In this document: one piece after another, positions 35,143 to 44,213 of the stretch | How the letters are laid out: every line of letters starts with the position of its first letter | How positions within the stretch are numbered: position 1 is the first letter of the stretch | Origin: Sphingomicrobium sediminis | GTDB taxonomy: Bacteria > Pseudomonadota > Alphaproteobacteria > Sphingomonadales > Sphingomonadaceae | Length of the DNA stretch: 64,000 bases | NCBI RefSeq assembly: GCF_023805295.1 | Contig: NZ_JAMSHT010000001.1 | Span: 248,001 to 312,000 of the forward strand | Direction: 5' to 3' | The notes under the pieces: model-generated | The model's input: only the letters and a program-made list of their open reading frames with translations | Databases searched by the model: none | Told to the model about the DNA's origin: nothing | Translations under genes and position numbers: made by a program

Positions 35143-36572
35143 TCTTTCGCTATATTGAGGTTGGACAGGCCGAACCAGGCGACGACGCCCGCCAGCGCCG
35201 CCGCCGCGGCCATGGCGAGTAGCGCATCGTGAAAGCCGCCGAAGAGCGCGCTGCCCGTTAGCGACAGGACACCGCCCATCAGCGCGACGGCAATGAGGTT
35301 GCCGGTGCGGCTGACCGCATTGTTGAGGCCCGAGGCGGTGCCGGTATAGCGCTCCTCGACAGCGGCCATGACCGCGCTGGTCAGGGGGGCGACGGCCAGC
35401 GCCATGCCGATGCCGACCACCGCGATGGCGGGGAGGACCGTGGTCCAATAATCGCTGCCCTCGCTAATGCGCATCCCGAGCAGGAGGCCGCCGGCGACGA
35501 CAAGCGGGCCAATGGTGAGCGGAAGGCGCGCGCCGATGCGCTCGGCGATACCACCCATGATCGGGCTGCCGAGACCGATGATCAGCGGGAAGGGCATGAT
35601 GGCGAGCCCCGCCAAGGTCTCCGAATAGCCGCCGCTTTCGATCAGCAGGTAGGGCAGGATGAGGAGCAATGCGCCCAAGGCGCCGTAGAGCAGGAAGGTG
35701 AGCAGGTTCAACGCGACGACGCACTGCCCGCCAAACAGGCCGAGCGGCATCATGGCGTGATCGCCGGCGGCGCGCTCGATTTTAAGGAAGAAGGCGAGGA
35801 AGCCCAGCCCCACGATGCCTGCGGTCACGACGTTGGTGGTGATGCTGCCGCCTTCGCTCCAGAAGGTGAGGGCCAGCGCGATGCCGCCAAGCCCGATGGT
35901 GGCGGTCGCGGCACCGGGCCAATCGATGCTGTTCGTGTCACCCGAAGTGACTTCGTCGACGCGGGTGAGGGCGATGGTGATGGCGGCGATAGAGAGCGGG
36001 ACCAAAAGCCAGAAGATGGCCGGCCAGGCGTAATTCTCGACGATCCAGCCGCCCGCCAGCGGGGCGACCGCGCCGCCAATGGCGCCAGCTGCGGCCCATG
36101 TCCCGACCGCGCGGCCGCGGGCCTCGCCGGCGAAGGCGCCGTTCAATAAAGCGAGGCTGTTGGGCAGGAGGAGGGCACCGCCAATGCCTTGGCCGGCGCG
36201 GCCGATGATGAGCGCTTCGAGCGTGGGGACCAGTGCGCAGAGCAGGCTCGCGGCGCCGAACAGGGCGGTGCCGAGCATCAGCATTGTCTTGCGGCCATAA
36301 TGGTCGCCCAGCGCACCGCCGATGAGCAGTAAGGCGGCGAGCGGCAGGAAGTAGGCGTTAACGACCCACTGGATCGCCGCGGCACTGGCGTCGAGGTCGG
36401 CGCGGATGGCGGGCAGCGCGACCGTGACGATGGAGCCGTCGATGAAGGCGAGGCTGGAGGCCAGCACCGACATGATGAGGACCGAACGGGGGTGAGACTG
36501 GTTGCCCGATGGCGCGGTGTCGGCTGCGCTCGCAGCGCGCGGGTCGCAATCGTGCGGGGTCTGATGGCTCAA
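35139..36572 (-). CDS. MFS transporter, DHA2 (drug:proton antiporter) family
   Basis: A 477-aa protein with 14 predicted transmembrane helices. The motif GDHYGRKTMLMLG is MFS motif A, SSLAFIDGSIVTVALPAI is the DHA2 motif in helix 1, and GQGIGGALLLPNS is motif C-like. It should export drugs or other small molecules by proton antiport. The start is TTG 36572, which overlaps the DUF4126 stop; an ATG 33 codons later (36473) lies within the first helix and is less likely. Confidence 0.9.
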   Translation of the reverse strand: MSHQTPHDCDPRAASAADTAPSGNQSHPRSVLIMSVLASSLAFIDGSIVTVALPAIRADLDASAAAIQWVVNAYFLPLAALLLIGGALGDHYGRKTMLMLGTALFGAASLLCALVPTLEALIIGRAGQGIGGALLLPNSLALLNGAFAGEARGRAVGTWAAAGAIGGAVAPLAGGWIVENYAWPAIFWLLVPLSIAAITIALTRVDEVTSGDTNSIDWPGAATATIGLGGIALALTFWSEGGSITTNVVTAGIVGLGFLAFFLKIERAAGDHAMMPLGLFGGQCVVALNLLTFLLYGALGALLLILPYLLIESGGYSETLAGLAIMPFPLIIGLGSPIMGGIAERIGARLPLTIGPLVVAGGLLLGMRISEGSDYWTTVLPAIAVVGIGMALAVAPLTSAVMAAVEERYTGTASGLNNAVSRTGNLIAVALMGGVLSLTGSALFGGFHDALLAMAAAAALAGVVAWFGLSNLNIAKD

Positions 36573-37174
36573 ATCTTTTCCTGTGGCGGGCGCAGTTTGT
36601 TCATCGCTCGCGCGACCAGCCGCCGCGCTTTCATGACGAGGTAGAAGGTAAGGCCAATGATCAGCAGGGCGACGACCGCAGCCATGACCGGGTTAAGGAT
36701 CGCCATGGCCAGCAAGCCGCCGGTGGCGACATCCTCGACGGTGGAGACGACGACGTTGCTGACGGGTTCGGGCGAGGCGTTGACGACGGTGCGCGCGCTG
36801 GCCTTGCCGGTATGCGCCATGAAGGCCGCGCCCCCGCCCAGCAGGAAGGCCGCGACCTGGAAAGCGGGATCACCGGCGTCGATGATGGCGAGGCTGAGGA
36901 GCGCGCCGCCCAGGGGGCGCAGCAGCGAGTGCAGGCTGTCCCAGGCGCTGTCGACCCAGGCGACCTTGTCGGCGAAGAATTCGGCAAAGGTGCCGATGCC
37001 GGCAATGGCGAGGATCCACGGATTGGCGAGGACGTCGAGCGCCTGCAGATTTTCAGGGAGCGGGACCCAGCCGAAATGCATGCCCAATCCGGTGATGAAG
37101 GTGACGAGATAGAGCCGCCAGCCTGCTAGCAAGCTGGTCGAGGCGGCAAGCGCGACGAGTTCGACGGCATCCAT
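36569..37174 (-). CDS. DUF4126 domain-containing membrane protein
   Basis: A 201-aa protein with several hydrophobic helices, beginning MDAVELVALAASTSLLAGWRL. The GWRLYLVTFITGL and WILAIAGIGTFAEFFADK segments are DUF4126 hallmarks. Function is unknown. It is translationally coupled to the MFS gene (TTGA overlap), which suggests a joint role. ATG 37174 was chosen over a start 12 codons upstream. Confidence 0.82.
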   Translation of the reverse strand: MDAVELVALAASTSLLAGWRLYLVTFITGLGMHFGWVPLPENLQALDVLANPWILAIAGIGTFAEFFADKVAWVDSAWDSLHSLLRPLGGALLSLAIIDAGDPAFQVAAFLLGGGAAFMAHTGKASARTVVNASPEPVSNVVVSTVEDVATGGLLAMAILNPVMAAVVALLIIGLTFYLVMKARRLVARAMNKLRPPQEKI

Positions 37175-37269
37175 GGGGGGCAACGTGTCAGAGGGGGATA
37201 AGCTGCGCAAGGCTTGCGCGGATCATCAAGGCGCGGCAGGTTTCCCGCCAACAGACAGGGGGTCTACCG

Positions 37270-38553
37270 ATGAAAAAGCTTCTTCTTGCCGCCGCGAGTG
37301 CGATGGCGCTGACGGCCACGCCGGCCTTTGCGCAGGATACGATCCTTGCCGGGAACCTGATCGCCGATGCGTCCGAGGGGGCGAGCGGGCCGGCGACGAT
37401 CATTGTCGATAAGGGCAGGATCGTTTCGATCACGCCGGGGCTCGACGCGCCGCGCCAGGGCACGGTCTACGACCTGTCGGACAAGACGGTAATGCCGGGC
37501 ATGATCGACATGCATGTCCATTTGTCGGGCGATCCGTCGGGCGAGTTCTGGCGCTCGGCGACGACGCCGTTCGAGTGGAATACGGTGCTGGGCGTCAAGA
37601 ATGCGCGGATCACGCTGGAGGCGGGCTTCACGACGGTGCGCGATGTCGGATCGCGCGGACAGCATAGCGTGTTTGCGCTGCGTCGCGGCACCGCAGAATG
37701 GGTCATTCCCGGCCCGCGTATCATTGCGGCGGGGCCGAGCCTTGCGATCATCGGCGGGCATGGCGACGTCAACGGCTTCCTGCCCGAAATCAACGAAGCG
37801 CTGGATCGCGGCTATAATTGCACCGGTCCGACCGAATGCGCGGCCAAGGTGCGGCTGGCGAGCCAGAACGGGTCGGACCTCATCAAGATCACTGCGACCG
37901 GCGGCGTGCTGAGCCAGCAGGGGCGGGGCCTTGGCGCGCATTTCACGCTGGAAGAGATGAAGGCGATCGTCGATACGGCGGCGAGCCTCGGCATCAACGT
38001 GGCAGCGCATGCGCATGGGGCGCGGGGCATCGAGCTGGCTGCAGAAGCCGGCGTCTCGACCATCGAACATGGCACTTTTGCCGATGAAGCAGCGCTCGAG
38101 GTGATGGCCGAGAACGGGACCTATTTCGTGCCGACCCTGCTCGCCTTTCGCGGGGTCAGCGAAATGATGGCCGAGGGCGCCTACACACCGGTGGTCAACG
38201 CCAAGATTCGCGAAGTCATGCCGCAGGTCGGCAAGCCCATTCGCATGGCCATCGAGATGGGCGTGCCCATCGCCTACGGCACCGATGCGGGCGTGTTCGA
38301 CCATGGCCGCAATGCCGAGGAATTGCAGATGCTGGTCGATGCGGGGATGAGCCCGCAGGGCGCGATCGAAAGCGCGACCCTGGTCGCGGCGCGCGCGCTC
38401 GGCATGGAGAATGAGATCGGGCGCATCGCGGTCGGCTATTCGGCCGATATCATCGCCTTTGACGGCGATCCCTATGCCGATGTTACCGTACTGGAAGACG
38501 TGGATTGGGTGATGGTGCGCGGCCGCACGCTGGCGGATAGCGCCAACGACTAA
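37270..38553 (+). CDS. Exported amidohydrolase family protein
   Basis: A 427-aa metal-dependent hydrolase with a signal peptide ending PAFAQ. The metal ligands are visible: His82-x-His84 (IDMHVHL), Lys206 (LIKITATGG, probably carboxylated), His247, His267 (TIEHGT) and Asp339 (YGTDAG). This matches the imidazolonepropionase-like and Xaa-Pro dipeptidase-like branch. It probably hydrolyses peptide or cyclic amide bonds in the periplasm; the substrate is not predictable. Tandem operators for a BlaI/CopY-type repressor lie just downstream. Confidence 0.9.
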   Translation: MKKLLLAAASAMALTATPAFAQDTILAGNLIADASEGASGPATIIVDKGRIVSITPGLDAPRQGTVYDLSDKTVMPGMIDMHVHLSGDPSGEFWRSATTPFEWNTVLGVKNARITLEAGFTTVRDVGSRGQHSVFALRRGTAEWVIPGPRIIAAGPSLAIIGGHGDVNGFLPEINEALDRGYNCTGPTECAAKVRLASQNGSDLIKITATGGVLSQQGRGLGAHFTLEEMKAIVDTAASLGINVAAHAHGARGIELAAEAGVSTIEHGTFADEAALEVMAENGTYFVPTLLAFRGVSEMMAEGAYTPVVNAKIREVMPQVGKPIRMAIEMGVPIAYGTDAGVFDHGRNAEELQMLVDAGMSPQGAIESATLVAARALGMENEIGRIAVGYSADIIAFDGDPYADVTVLEDVDWVMVRGRTLADSAND

Positions 38554-38579
38554 CGCGCATTCTCCTTCGACGAATGCTC

Positions 38580-38615
38580 TTGCGACTACACCTGTAATCG
38601 ACTACATGTGTAATC
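38580..38615 (+). promoter_or_regulatory. Promoter with tandem BlaI/MecI/CopY-type operators
   Basis: Two adjacent 16-bp units, GACTACAnnTGTAATC at 38584-38599 and 38600-38615, are identical apart from the two central bases and contain TACAnnTGTA, the binding motif of BlaI/MecI/CopY repressors. TTGCGA (38580-38585) and TACATG (38603-38608), 17 bp apart, could be the -35 and -10 boxes, so bound repressor would cover the promoter. Confidence 0.7.
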
Positions 38616-38644
38616 AACAGGGACGCGAAAGAGGGAGAAGAGCG

Positions 38645-38755
38645 ATGAATGTCAATTTGATCAAAGCTTGTGGCGCCTCTGCGCTGCTCTTTTCGGTAAC
38701 GCTGGCCATGTTCGGCAGCGGACCGGTGGCTGCGGCTGGAATGCTGTTCGCCTGA
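38645..38755 (+). CDS. Small 36-codon ORF under BlaI/CopY-type operators
   Basis: Translates as MNVNLIKACGASALLFSVTL followed by a hydrophobic stretch and a short AAAGMLFA end. GAGGGAGAAGAG precedes the ATG at good spacing. The peptide has one hydrophobic segment (about 9-32) and could be a membrane peptide or an exported one. I do not recognise it. The strong ribosome site and the dedicated operators argue that it is expressed. No further coding sequence lies between it and the convergent membrane protein gene. Confidence 0.6.
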   Translation: MNVNLIKACGASALLFSVTLAMFGSGPVAAAGMLFA

Positions 38756-38813
38756 CGAAATTCAAGGACCCGGGCAAGGGTGGGGCGTCGCTTCTGTGGA
38801 GGAGGCGGCGCCC

Positions 38814-39227
38814 CTATTTTTTCAAGGCTCGGCGCAAGCCCGCATAGAGCATGGCAAGGACCAGATAGACCGCCATCGCGACGAGCACGGGGATCAGCGG
38901 CTGGTCGAAGGTGAGGTTGCTGTCGACGCCAGCGATACGCGCGGCAAGGTCGCCATTGATCGTCACGTGCGCGAAGATGGCGAGGCCGAGCGCCAATGCC
39001 CCGCCCAGCATGGCCGGCATCTTGGCGAAGCGCGACAAAAGTCGTTCGACGACGAGATAGACGATCAGCAGGAAGGCGGTGCTCAGCGCAGTGAAAAGCG
39101 CCCATTGCGGCCAGATGGCGAGGAAGCGCCCGTCAGGCCGGCTAATATGGTCGATATAGTCCGCGATGCTCGCAAGGATGACGAGCACGGTGAAAACGGC
39201 AGGAAATGCCGGAAGCTTGCGGTTCAT
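38814..39227 (-). CDS. Small four-helix membrane protein, unknown
   Basis: A 137-aa protein with four hydrophobic helices (about 7-25, 40-60, 70-90, 110-130) and a basic C-terminus RRALKK. I do not recognise the family. It stands alone between the small operator-controlled ORF and the thiolase gene. Confidence 0.65.
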   Translation of the reverse strand: MNRKLPAFPAVFTVLVILASIADYIDHISRPDGRFLAIWPQWALFTALSTAFLLIVYLVVERLLSRFAKMPAMLGGALALGLAIFAHVTINGDLAARIAGVDSNLTFDQPLIPVLVAMAVYLVLAMLYAGLRRALKK

Positions 39228-39265
39228 GCGATGTTTGGTAGCGAGTTCGCGATGGCGCGGCTAGC

Positions 39266-39287
39266 GGGGGCAGGGCGGCCTGCCCCC
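39266..39287. repeat. Perfect 9-bp GC-rich hairpin
   Basis: GGGGGCAGG-gcgg-CCTGCCCCC lies between the thiolase gene and the membrane protein gene. No T-run follows. It may be a transcription boundary or part of the leader of the membrane protein gene. Confidence 0.55.
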
Positions 39288-39339
39288 GTCGATCGGGTTC
39301 GCTAGTGCGACCAGTCGGCCGACTTTTCGCATCTCTCGA

Positions 39340-39376
39340 CAGTAGGCAGTTCGCGCGTTGCGCGGTCTGCCTACTG
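39340..39376 (-). terminator. 10-bp hairpin downstream of thiolase gene
   Basis: CAGTAGGCAG (39340-39349) pairs perfectly with CTGCCTACTG (39367-39376), with CGCGC/GCGCG pairing in the loop. It begins 8 nt after the thiolase stop on the minus strand. There is no T-run, so termination is likely but may need Rho. Confidence 0.6.
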
Positions 39377-39383
39377 CTCAATG

Positions 39384-40565
39384 CTACAGGATTTCAAACA
39401 GCCCCGCAGCACCCATGCCGCCGCCGACGCACATCGTCACGACGACATATTTCGCGCCGCGGCGCTTGCCTTCGACCAGCGCGTGGCCGGTGCAGCGTGC
39501 GCCGGTCATGCCGTAGGGGTGGCCGATCGAGATCGAGCCGCCATTGACGTTGAGAATCTCGTCGGGGATGCCGAGCTTGTCGCGGCAGTAGAGCACTTGC
39601 ACCGCGAACGCTTCGTTCAATTCCCACAGGCCGATATCGTCCATCTTGAGGCCGGTGCGCTCGAGCAGCTTGGGGATGGCGAAGACGGGGCCGATGCCCA
39701 TTTCGTCGGGCTCGGTGCCGGCGACGGCCATGCCGACATAGCGGCCGAGCGGCTGGAGGCCGCGCTTCTCGGCTTCGCCCGCTTCCATGACGATGCAGGC
39801 CGACGAGCCGTCGGACAGCTGCGAGGCATTGCCCGCGGTGATGCTGGTGCCCGGGCCGAGCACCGGCTGAAGCTGCTGCAGGCCCTCCAATGTGGTGCCG
39901 GGGCGGTTGCCTTCGTCTTTCTCGACAGTGATTTCTTTGGTCGAGACTTCGCCGGTTTCCTTGTCCTTGACGCCCATCGTGACGGTGACGGGGACGATCT
40001 CGTCGTCGAACTTGCCATTTTCCTGGCCGGCAGCGGTGCGCTGCTGCGACTTCAGCGCATATTCGTCCATCGCCTCGCGGCTGATGCCGTAGCGCTGGGC
40101 GACCGTTTCGGCGGTCTGCAGCATCGGCATGTAGGTGGCCGGGTGCATCTTCACGAGCTCGGGGTCCATCGCGACGCGCATCTCGGGGGTCTGCACCATC
40201 GAGATCGAGTCCTGGCCGCCCGCGGCGACGATCTGCATATTGTCGGTGATGACCTGTTTGGCGGCGGTGGCGATGGCCATTAGACCCGACGAACACTGAC
40301 GATCGATCGTCTGGCCCGATACACCGACCGGGCAACCGGCGCGCAGCGCGACCTGGCGACCGATATTGCCGAACTGCGTGCCTTGCGTGAGCACCGCGCC
40401 CCAAACGACATCGTCGATTTCGCCGGCGTCGATCTTGGCGCGCTCGATGGCGGGAGCAAGGCTGTAGCTGCCGAGCGTGGCGCCATGGGTCATGTTGAAC
40501 GCGCCCTTATAGGCGCGGCCGATCGGCGTGCGTGCGGTGGAAACGATGACGGCATCGCGGGACAT
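39384..40565 (-). CDS. Acetyl-CoA C-acyltransferase (thiolase)
   Basis: A 393-aa thiolase. Catalytic Cys91 lies in [10 protein letters not shown], the histidine in [12 protein letters not shown], and the second cysteine in [13 protein letters not shown]. It either cleaves 3-ketoacyl-CoA or condenses acetyl-CoA; the degradative type is more likely given the LiuR-like site and the MaoC gene 11 bp upstream. An AGGAGAG site precedes the ATG. Confidence 0.94.
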   Translation of the reverse strand: MSRDAVIVSTARTPIGRAYKGAFNMTHGATLGSYSLAPAIERAKIDAGEIDDVVWGAVLTQGTQFGNIGRQVALRAGCPVGVSGQTIDRQCSSGLMAIATAAKQVITDNMQIVAAGGQDSISMVQTPEMRVAMDPELVKMHPATYMPMLQTAETVAQRYGISREAMDEYALKSQQRTAAGQENGKFDDEIVPVTVTMGVKDKETGEVSTKEITVEKDEGNRPGTTLEGLQQLQPVLGPGTSITAGNASQLSDGSSACIVMEAGEAEKRGLQPLGRYVGMAVAGTEPDEMGIGPVFAIPKLLERTGLKMDDIGLWELNEAFAVQVLYCRDKLGIPDEILNVNGGSISIGHPYGMTGARCTGHALVEGKRRGAKYVVVTMCVGGGMGAAGLFEIL

Positions 40566-40576
40566 AAATCTCTCTC

Positions 40577-41032
40577 CTAGGTGAAAATGAGGCCGAGCCA
40601 GTCGGCGATCAAAGCGGGTTTGTCGTCGCCGTCAATCTCGACGGTGACATTGTATTTCATGAGCAGCTGGCCGGGCGCCTTTTCGGTCATGTCGGTAAAA
40701 ACGAACCGGCCGCGCACTTTGGTCCCGCTGGGCACGGGTTTCAGGAAGCGGACTTTGTCGAGGCCGTAATTGACGGCCATCTTGGTGCCCTCGGGCACGA
40801 GCATGACGTCGGCGCCCATGCGCGAGAGCAAAGACAGGCTGAGGAAGCCGTGAGCGATGGTGCCGCCGAACGGCGTCTGCTTGGCGAGATCCTCGTCGAT
40901 ATGGATGAATTGCCGGTCCTCGGTCGCCTCGGCGAACTGGTCGATGCGCGCCTGCGGCACCTCGATCCAGTCGGATGCGCCCAGCTCCTGGCCGACCTTG
41001 GCGCGTATCTCTTCGAGGGGGGCAACGGGCAA
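40577..41032 (-). CDS. MaoC-family (R)-specific enoyl-CoA hydratase
   Basis: A 151-aa hot-dog-fold hydratase. The hydratase-2 motif is clear: Asp39 and His44 in [10 protein letters not shown], followed by [13 protein letters not shown]. It hydrates 2-enoyl-CoA to (R)-3-hydroxyacyl-CoA. The start is TTG 41032, supported by AAGGAG 7 nt upstream and by alignment of the N-terminus. It is first in an operon with the thiolase and could supply or consume PHA precursors. Confidence 0.9.
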   Translation of the reverse strand: MPVAPLEEIRAKVGQELGASDWIEVPQARIDQFAEATEDRQFIHIDEDLAKQTPFGGTIAHGFLSLSLLSRMGADVMLVPEGTKMAVNYGLDKVRFLKPVPSGTKVRGRFVFTDMTEKAPGQLLMKYNVTVEIDGDDKPALIADWLGLIFT

Positions 41033-41060
41033 GTCTCTCTCCTTCGCAGGAGGTCTTACA

Positions 41061-41095
41061 CTTACGTAAACGTCAAGACAAGCGGGTTGCGGGAC
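41061..41095 (-). promoter_or_regulatory. LiuR-like operator in the maoC-thiolase promoter
   Basis: CTTACGTAAACGTCAAG (41061-41077), on the coding strand CTTGACGTTTACGTAAG, resembles the operator described for MerR-family LiuR regulators of branched-chain amino acid and acyl-CoA breakdown. On the minus strand it lies between TTGTCT and TAAGAC (17 bp), where MerR-type operators normally sit. Confidence 0.5.
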
Positions 41096-41143
41096 GAAAC
41101 TTGTTCGTTCGTGCCCATCACCGGGCAGGCTGCGCGGCGGTTG

Positions 41144-42481
41144 CTATTCGTCGCCGCCTTCGCCGCCGCCCGGGCCGACATCGCTCGAGCCCGGAGCTTC
41201 GGCAGCAATGTCATCCGGCTTGCTCTTGGGCGTGACCGTCACTTTGGCGTCGGGTGCGGCGACGACCTTGGTGTCATTGTCGCCCGCATCGGCAAACATC
41301 GCGCCGAAGCCCTCGGGATAAGGCATGATCATCGTGCCGTCGGGGGCCGAGGTGAAGGTGGTCTGCGTGGGATAGGCGAATTCGATGCCATGCTCGCTGA
41401 ACAGGCGCGTAATCTCGATCAGGATGCGGCTCTTGGTGCCGACAATCTCGTCATAGTCGGTCGAATAATGGTCGTAGATGAAGATGAAATCGATCGAGCT
41501 GTCGCCAAAGCCGGTGCAGATGGTGCGGACCGGCTGGATCGCTTCATTGTCGAGAATGGTGCTCTCGACGATGGCCTTGATCTGGCTCAGCTTTTCCGGA
41601 CTGGTCTGGTAGATGACGCCGAACGGGATCTCCATGCGGCGACGTTCGGCGAGCGCGATATTGGTGACTTCCTGGCCCAACAGCTGGGTATTGCCGATGA
41701 TCACCTGTTCGCCCGACACGGCGCGCAGACGGGTCGTCTTGAGGCCGATTTTCTCGACCGTTCCGAACGTGCCCGCAGCGCCGCCATAATTGATCGTGTC
41801 GCCGCGGCGGAAGGGGCGGTCGAAGACGATGGAGAGGGCCGCGAAGAGGTCCTCGAAAATGCCCTGTGCGGCAAGGCCGATGGCGATGCCGCCAATGCCG
41901 AGGCCGGTGATGAGGGGTAGGACGTTGACGCCGAGATTGCTGAGGATGATCAGCGCGGCGATGGCGAAGACCGCGACGTTGACCAGCACGCGGATGATGC
42001 TGAGCGCGTTGCCGATCGTGCTGTCTGGATCGTCTTCCTCGAGCGCAGCGCGCGACTTGACGACGCCCAGCACCAGCTCGCGCACCCAGATGGCGGCCTG
42101 CAGCGTGATGGCGATGACGAGCGCGGTGTCGAAGAAACGGTCGATGAACCGCGGCACTTCGGTCTGGTTCACGACCACGTCGAAGGCGAGGATCAGCATG
42201 AACAGGATGGTGGTCTTGGCAAAGACCCCGGCGATGATGCCGGTCCAGCTGGTCCGGTCCTGCGTGCGCTTGCGATGGGCGCGGCCGACCGAACGGAGGA
42301 TCAGCATGAGGCCGGTCAGGCCGATGGCGATGAGCGAGCCGACCAGCAGCCCCTCCCAGTTGGCGGCAAACCAGTCGAGGGTCGAGACGACGGGCGCCTC
42401 GATCGCTTCGACCGTCTGTTCGACGGCGGCGGGGTCGGTAACGTCGGCAACGACGTCGCTAATGCTGTTTTCTGCGCTCAT
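41144..42481 (-). CDS. MscS-family mechanosensitive ion channel
   Basis: A 445-aa protein from ATG 42481. Four or more N-terminal helices are followed by the MscS pore helix and beta domain (about 205-320), including GLGIGGIAIGLAAQGIFEDL and FDRPFRRGD, both typical. A long charged and Gly-rich C-terminal tail follows. It acts as a pressure-release valve in the inner membrane. It stands 39 bp upstream of no other gene on its strand except topoisomerase IB, which precedes it. Confidence 0.92.
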   Translation of the reverse strand: MSAENSISDVVADVTDPAAVEQTVEAIEAPVVSTLDWFAANWEGLLVGSLIAIGLTGLMLILRSVGRAHRKRTQDRTSWTGIIAGVFAKTTILFMLILAFDVVVNQTEVPRFIDRFFDTALVIAITLQAAIWVRELVLGVVKSRAALEEDDPDSTIGNALSIIRVLVNVAVFAIAALIILSNLGVNVLPLITGLGIGGIAIGLAAQGIFEDLFAALSIVFDRPFRRGDTINYGGAAGTFGTVEKIGLKTTRLRAVSGEQVIIGNTQLLGQEVTNIALAERRRMEIPFGVIYQTSPEKLSQIKAIVESTILDNEAIQPVRTICTGFGDSSIDFIFIYDHYSTDYDEIVGTKSRILIEITRLFSEHGIEFAYPTQTTFTSAPDGTMIMPYPEGFGAMFADAGDNDTKVVAAPDAKVTVTPKSKPDDIAAEAPGSSDVGPGGGEGGDE

Positions 42482-42520
42482 GGGGGCTTCAATGGCCCCG
42501 CGAGAGGCGACTTTCAACCG

Positions 42521-43561
42521 CTAGCGGCCGAAGAAACGCCGCGCCAGGCGTTGCTGCCACTTGGGCGGCGGGTCGCCTTGTTCGAGGAAAGCGAGCAACG
42601 CGGTCTCCGATCGGTCGAGCCGTTTGCGAGCGCGCGACGGCGGGGTGAAGCCATCGAGCGGCGCACGCGGACGGTCCTTCACCGCCTCGATCAGGTCGGG
42701 ATGGATGTAGCTCGAACGGGTGACCGCTGGCGTGTTGCCGAGCATCTCCGCGACAGGCTCCACGATCGATTTCAGCGTTACGGGCTGGCTGTCGCGCCGC
42801 GCCGCGAGCAGCCCCTCCATCGCCATCGCGCTGGCGCCCCAGGTGCGGAAGGTCTTGGCGGTGATGTCGCTGCGCGAGGCTTTGTTGAGGAAGTCGTTGA
42901 CGTCCTGGCTGTCGATGGCGTGCACGCGCCCGTCGCCATTTTCGTACTGGAAGAGATGCTGGCCGGGCAGGTCCTCGATCTGGCCGAGGACGCGGACGAG
43001 GGAAGGGTCGGTGACGGTGATGTCGCGCTCGACACCATGCTTGGCGCGGAAGTTGAGCTTGATGCGGGTTTTCAATCGCTCGACATGTCGGTTGGACAGG
43101 GTTGTCGTGCCGAAGCTCTTATTGCGGCTGGCATATTGGCGATTGCCGACACGCAGGTGATGGCGGTCCATCAGGCGGATGGCGGCGGCGACGACCTGTT
43201 CCTTGCTCAATTTGCGGCGGCGCAGCGCCTTGTCGACCTTGCGGCGGATTCGCGGCAAGCGGCGCCCAAATTCGGCAAGGCCGGCAAATTTCTCGGCCTC
43301 GGCCAGCGCGCGAAAGTCGTCATGATAGCGATATTGCTTGCGGCCTTTCTCATCCATGCCGGTGGCCTGGATATGCCCATGCTCGTCGCGGCAGAACCAG
43401 ACGTCGCGATAGGCCGGCGGCACGGCGAGGCCGTTCAAGCGGTCGATGATGTCGGGATCGTCGACCTTCGCGCCGCGATCATCATGGTAGGACCAGCCCT
43501 TGCCACGGCGAATGCGGGTAAAGCCCGGCTCCTCATCGCTCGAATGACGCAGATGCTGCAC
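42521..43561 (-). CDS. DNA topoisomerase IB (poxvirus/bacterial type)
   Basis: A 346-aa eukaryotic-like type IB topoisomerase. The catalytic tyrosine is Tyr285 in TRSSYIHPDL; the pentad region includes GVERDITVTDP-type sequence and KTFRTWGASA with the catalytic arginine. It relaxes supercoils through a 3'-phosphotyrosine bond. Start is GTG 43561 with GGAAAGGAAG upstream. It is divergent from the DJ-1/PfpI gene and followed after 39 bp by the MscS gene. Confidence 0.93.
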   Translation of the reverse strand: MQHLRHSSDEEPGFTRIRRGKGWSYHDDRGAKVDDPDIIDRLNGLAVPPAYRDVWFCRDEHGHIQATGMDEKGRKQYRYHDDFRALAEAEKFAGLAEFGRRLPRIRRKVDKALRRRKLSKEQVVAAAIRLMDRHHLRVGNRQYASRNKSFGTTTLSNRHVERLKTRIKLNFRAKHGVERDITVTDPSLVRVLGQIEDLPGQHLFQYENGDGRVHAIDSQDVNDFLNKASRSDITAKTFRTWGASAMAMEGLLAARRDSQPVTLKSIVEPVAEMLGNTPAVTRSSYIHPDLIEAVKDRPRAPLDGFTPPSRARKRLDRSETALLAFLEQGDPPPKWQQRLARRFFGR

Positions 43562-43635
43562 GCTTCAACTTCCTTTCCGGATAGCAATGACTCGCGGAGG
43601 CGTTATGGGGTTCCCAACGGAAAGGATGTGAAACG

Positions 43636-44178
43636 ATGCAGGATTTGAGCGGCAAGCGGATTTTGATCATGGCGACGGACGGGTTCGAGGAGCTCGAACT
43701 GACCGGCCCGCGCGATGCTTTTTCAGAGGCCGGGGCCGAGGTGCATATCGCCTCGCCGAGCCGCAATCCGATCCAGGCTCGCGTCCAGGACGAGCCGACC
43801 ATCTTCGTGACGCCCGATCTCCTCATCGAGGAGGTCGACATGGAGGATTATGATGCGCTTATCCTGCCGGGCGGCGTCATCAATCCCGACCAGCTGCGCA
43901 CCAACGACAAGGCGGTCGCACTCATTAAGGCATTCGATGAGGCGGAAAAGCCGCTCGCCGCCATCTGCCATGGTCCGTGGCTGCTGATCGAAGCCGACGT
44001 CGTGCGCGGACGCACGGTGACGAGCTGGCCTTCGATCCGCACCGACATGAAGAATGCCGGCGGCGAGGTGGTGGACGAGGAGGCCTGTACCGACGGCCAT
44101 CTCGTGACCAGCCGCAACCCCGATGACGTGCCTGCCTTCAACGCAGCGATCGCCGACCTGATTTCTGCGGGCAGCTAA
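43636..44178 (+). CDS. DJ-1/PfpI family protein (type 1 glutamine amidotransferase-like)
   Basis: A 180-aa protein with the nucleophile elbow AAICHGPW (Cys111) and an acidic residue in the GFEELEL motif (Glu18-19), as in YhbO/PfpI. The family includes stress-related proteins reported as deglycases or chaperones and some proteases. AAGGATG precedes the ATG. It is divergent from topoisomerase IB. Confidence 0.9.
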   Translation: MQDLSGKRILIMATDGFEELELTGPRDAFSEAGAEVHIASPSRNPIQARVQDEPTIFVTPDLLIEEVDMEDYDALILPGGVINPDQLRTNDKAVALIKAFDEAEKPLAAICHGPWLLIEADVVRGRTVTSWPSIRTDMKNAGGEVVDEEACTDGHLVTSRNPDDVPAFNAAIADLISAGS

Positions 44179-44200
44179 GGTCTCGTTTAGATTTGCCACC

Positions 44201-44206
44201 TAGTTT
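44201..44206 (+). promoter_or_regulatory. Leaderless-type -10 element
   Basis: TAGTTT ends 7 nt before ATG 44214, and no Shine-Dalgarno sequence lies in ccacctagtttcgacccc. A clear -35 box was not found. Confidence 0.35.
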
Positions 44207-44213
44207 CGACCCC

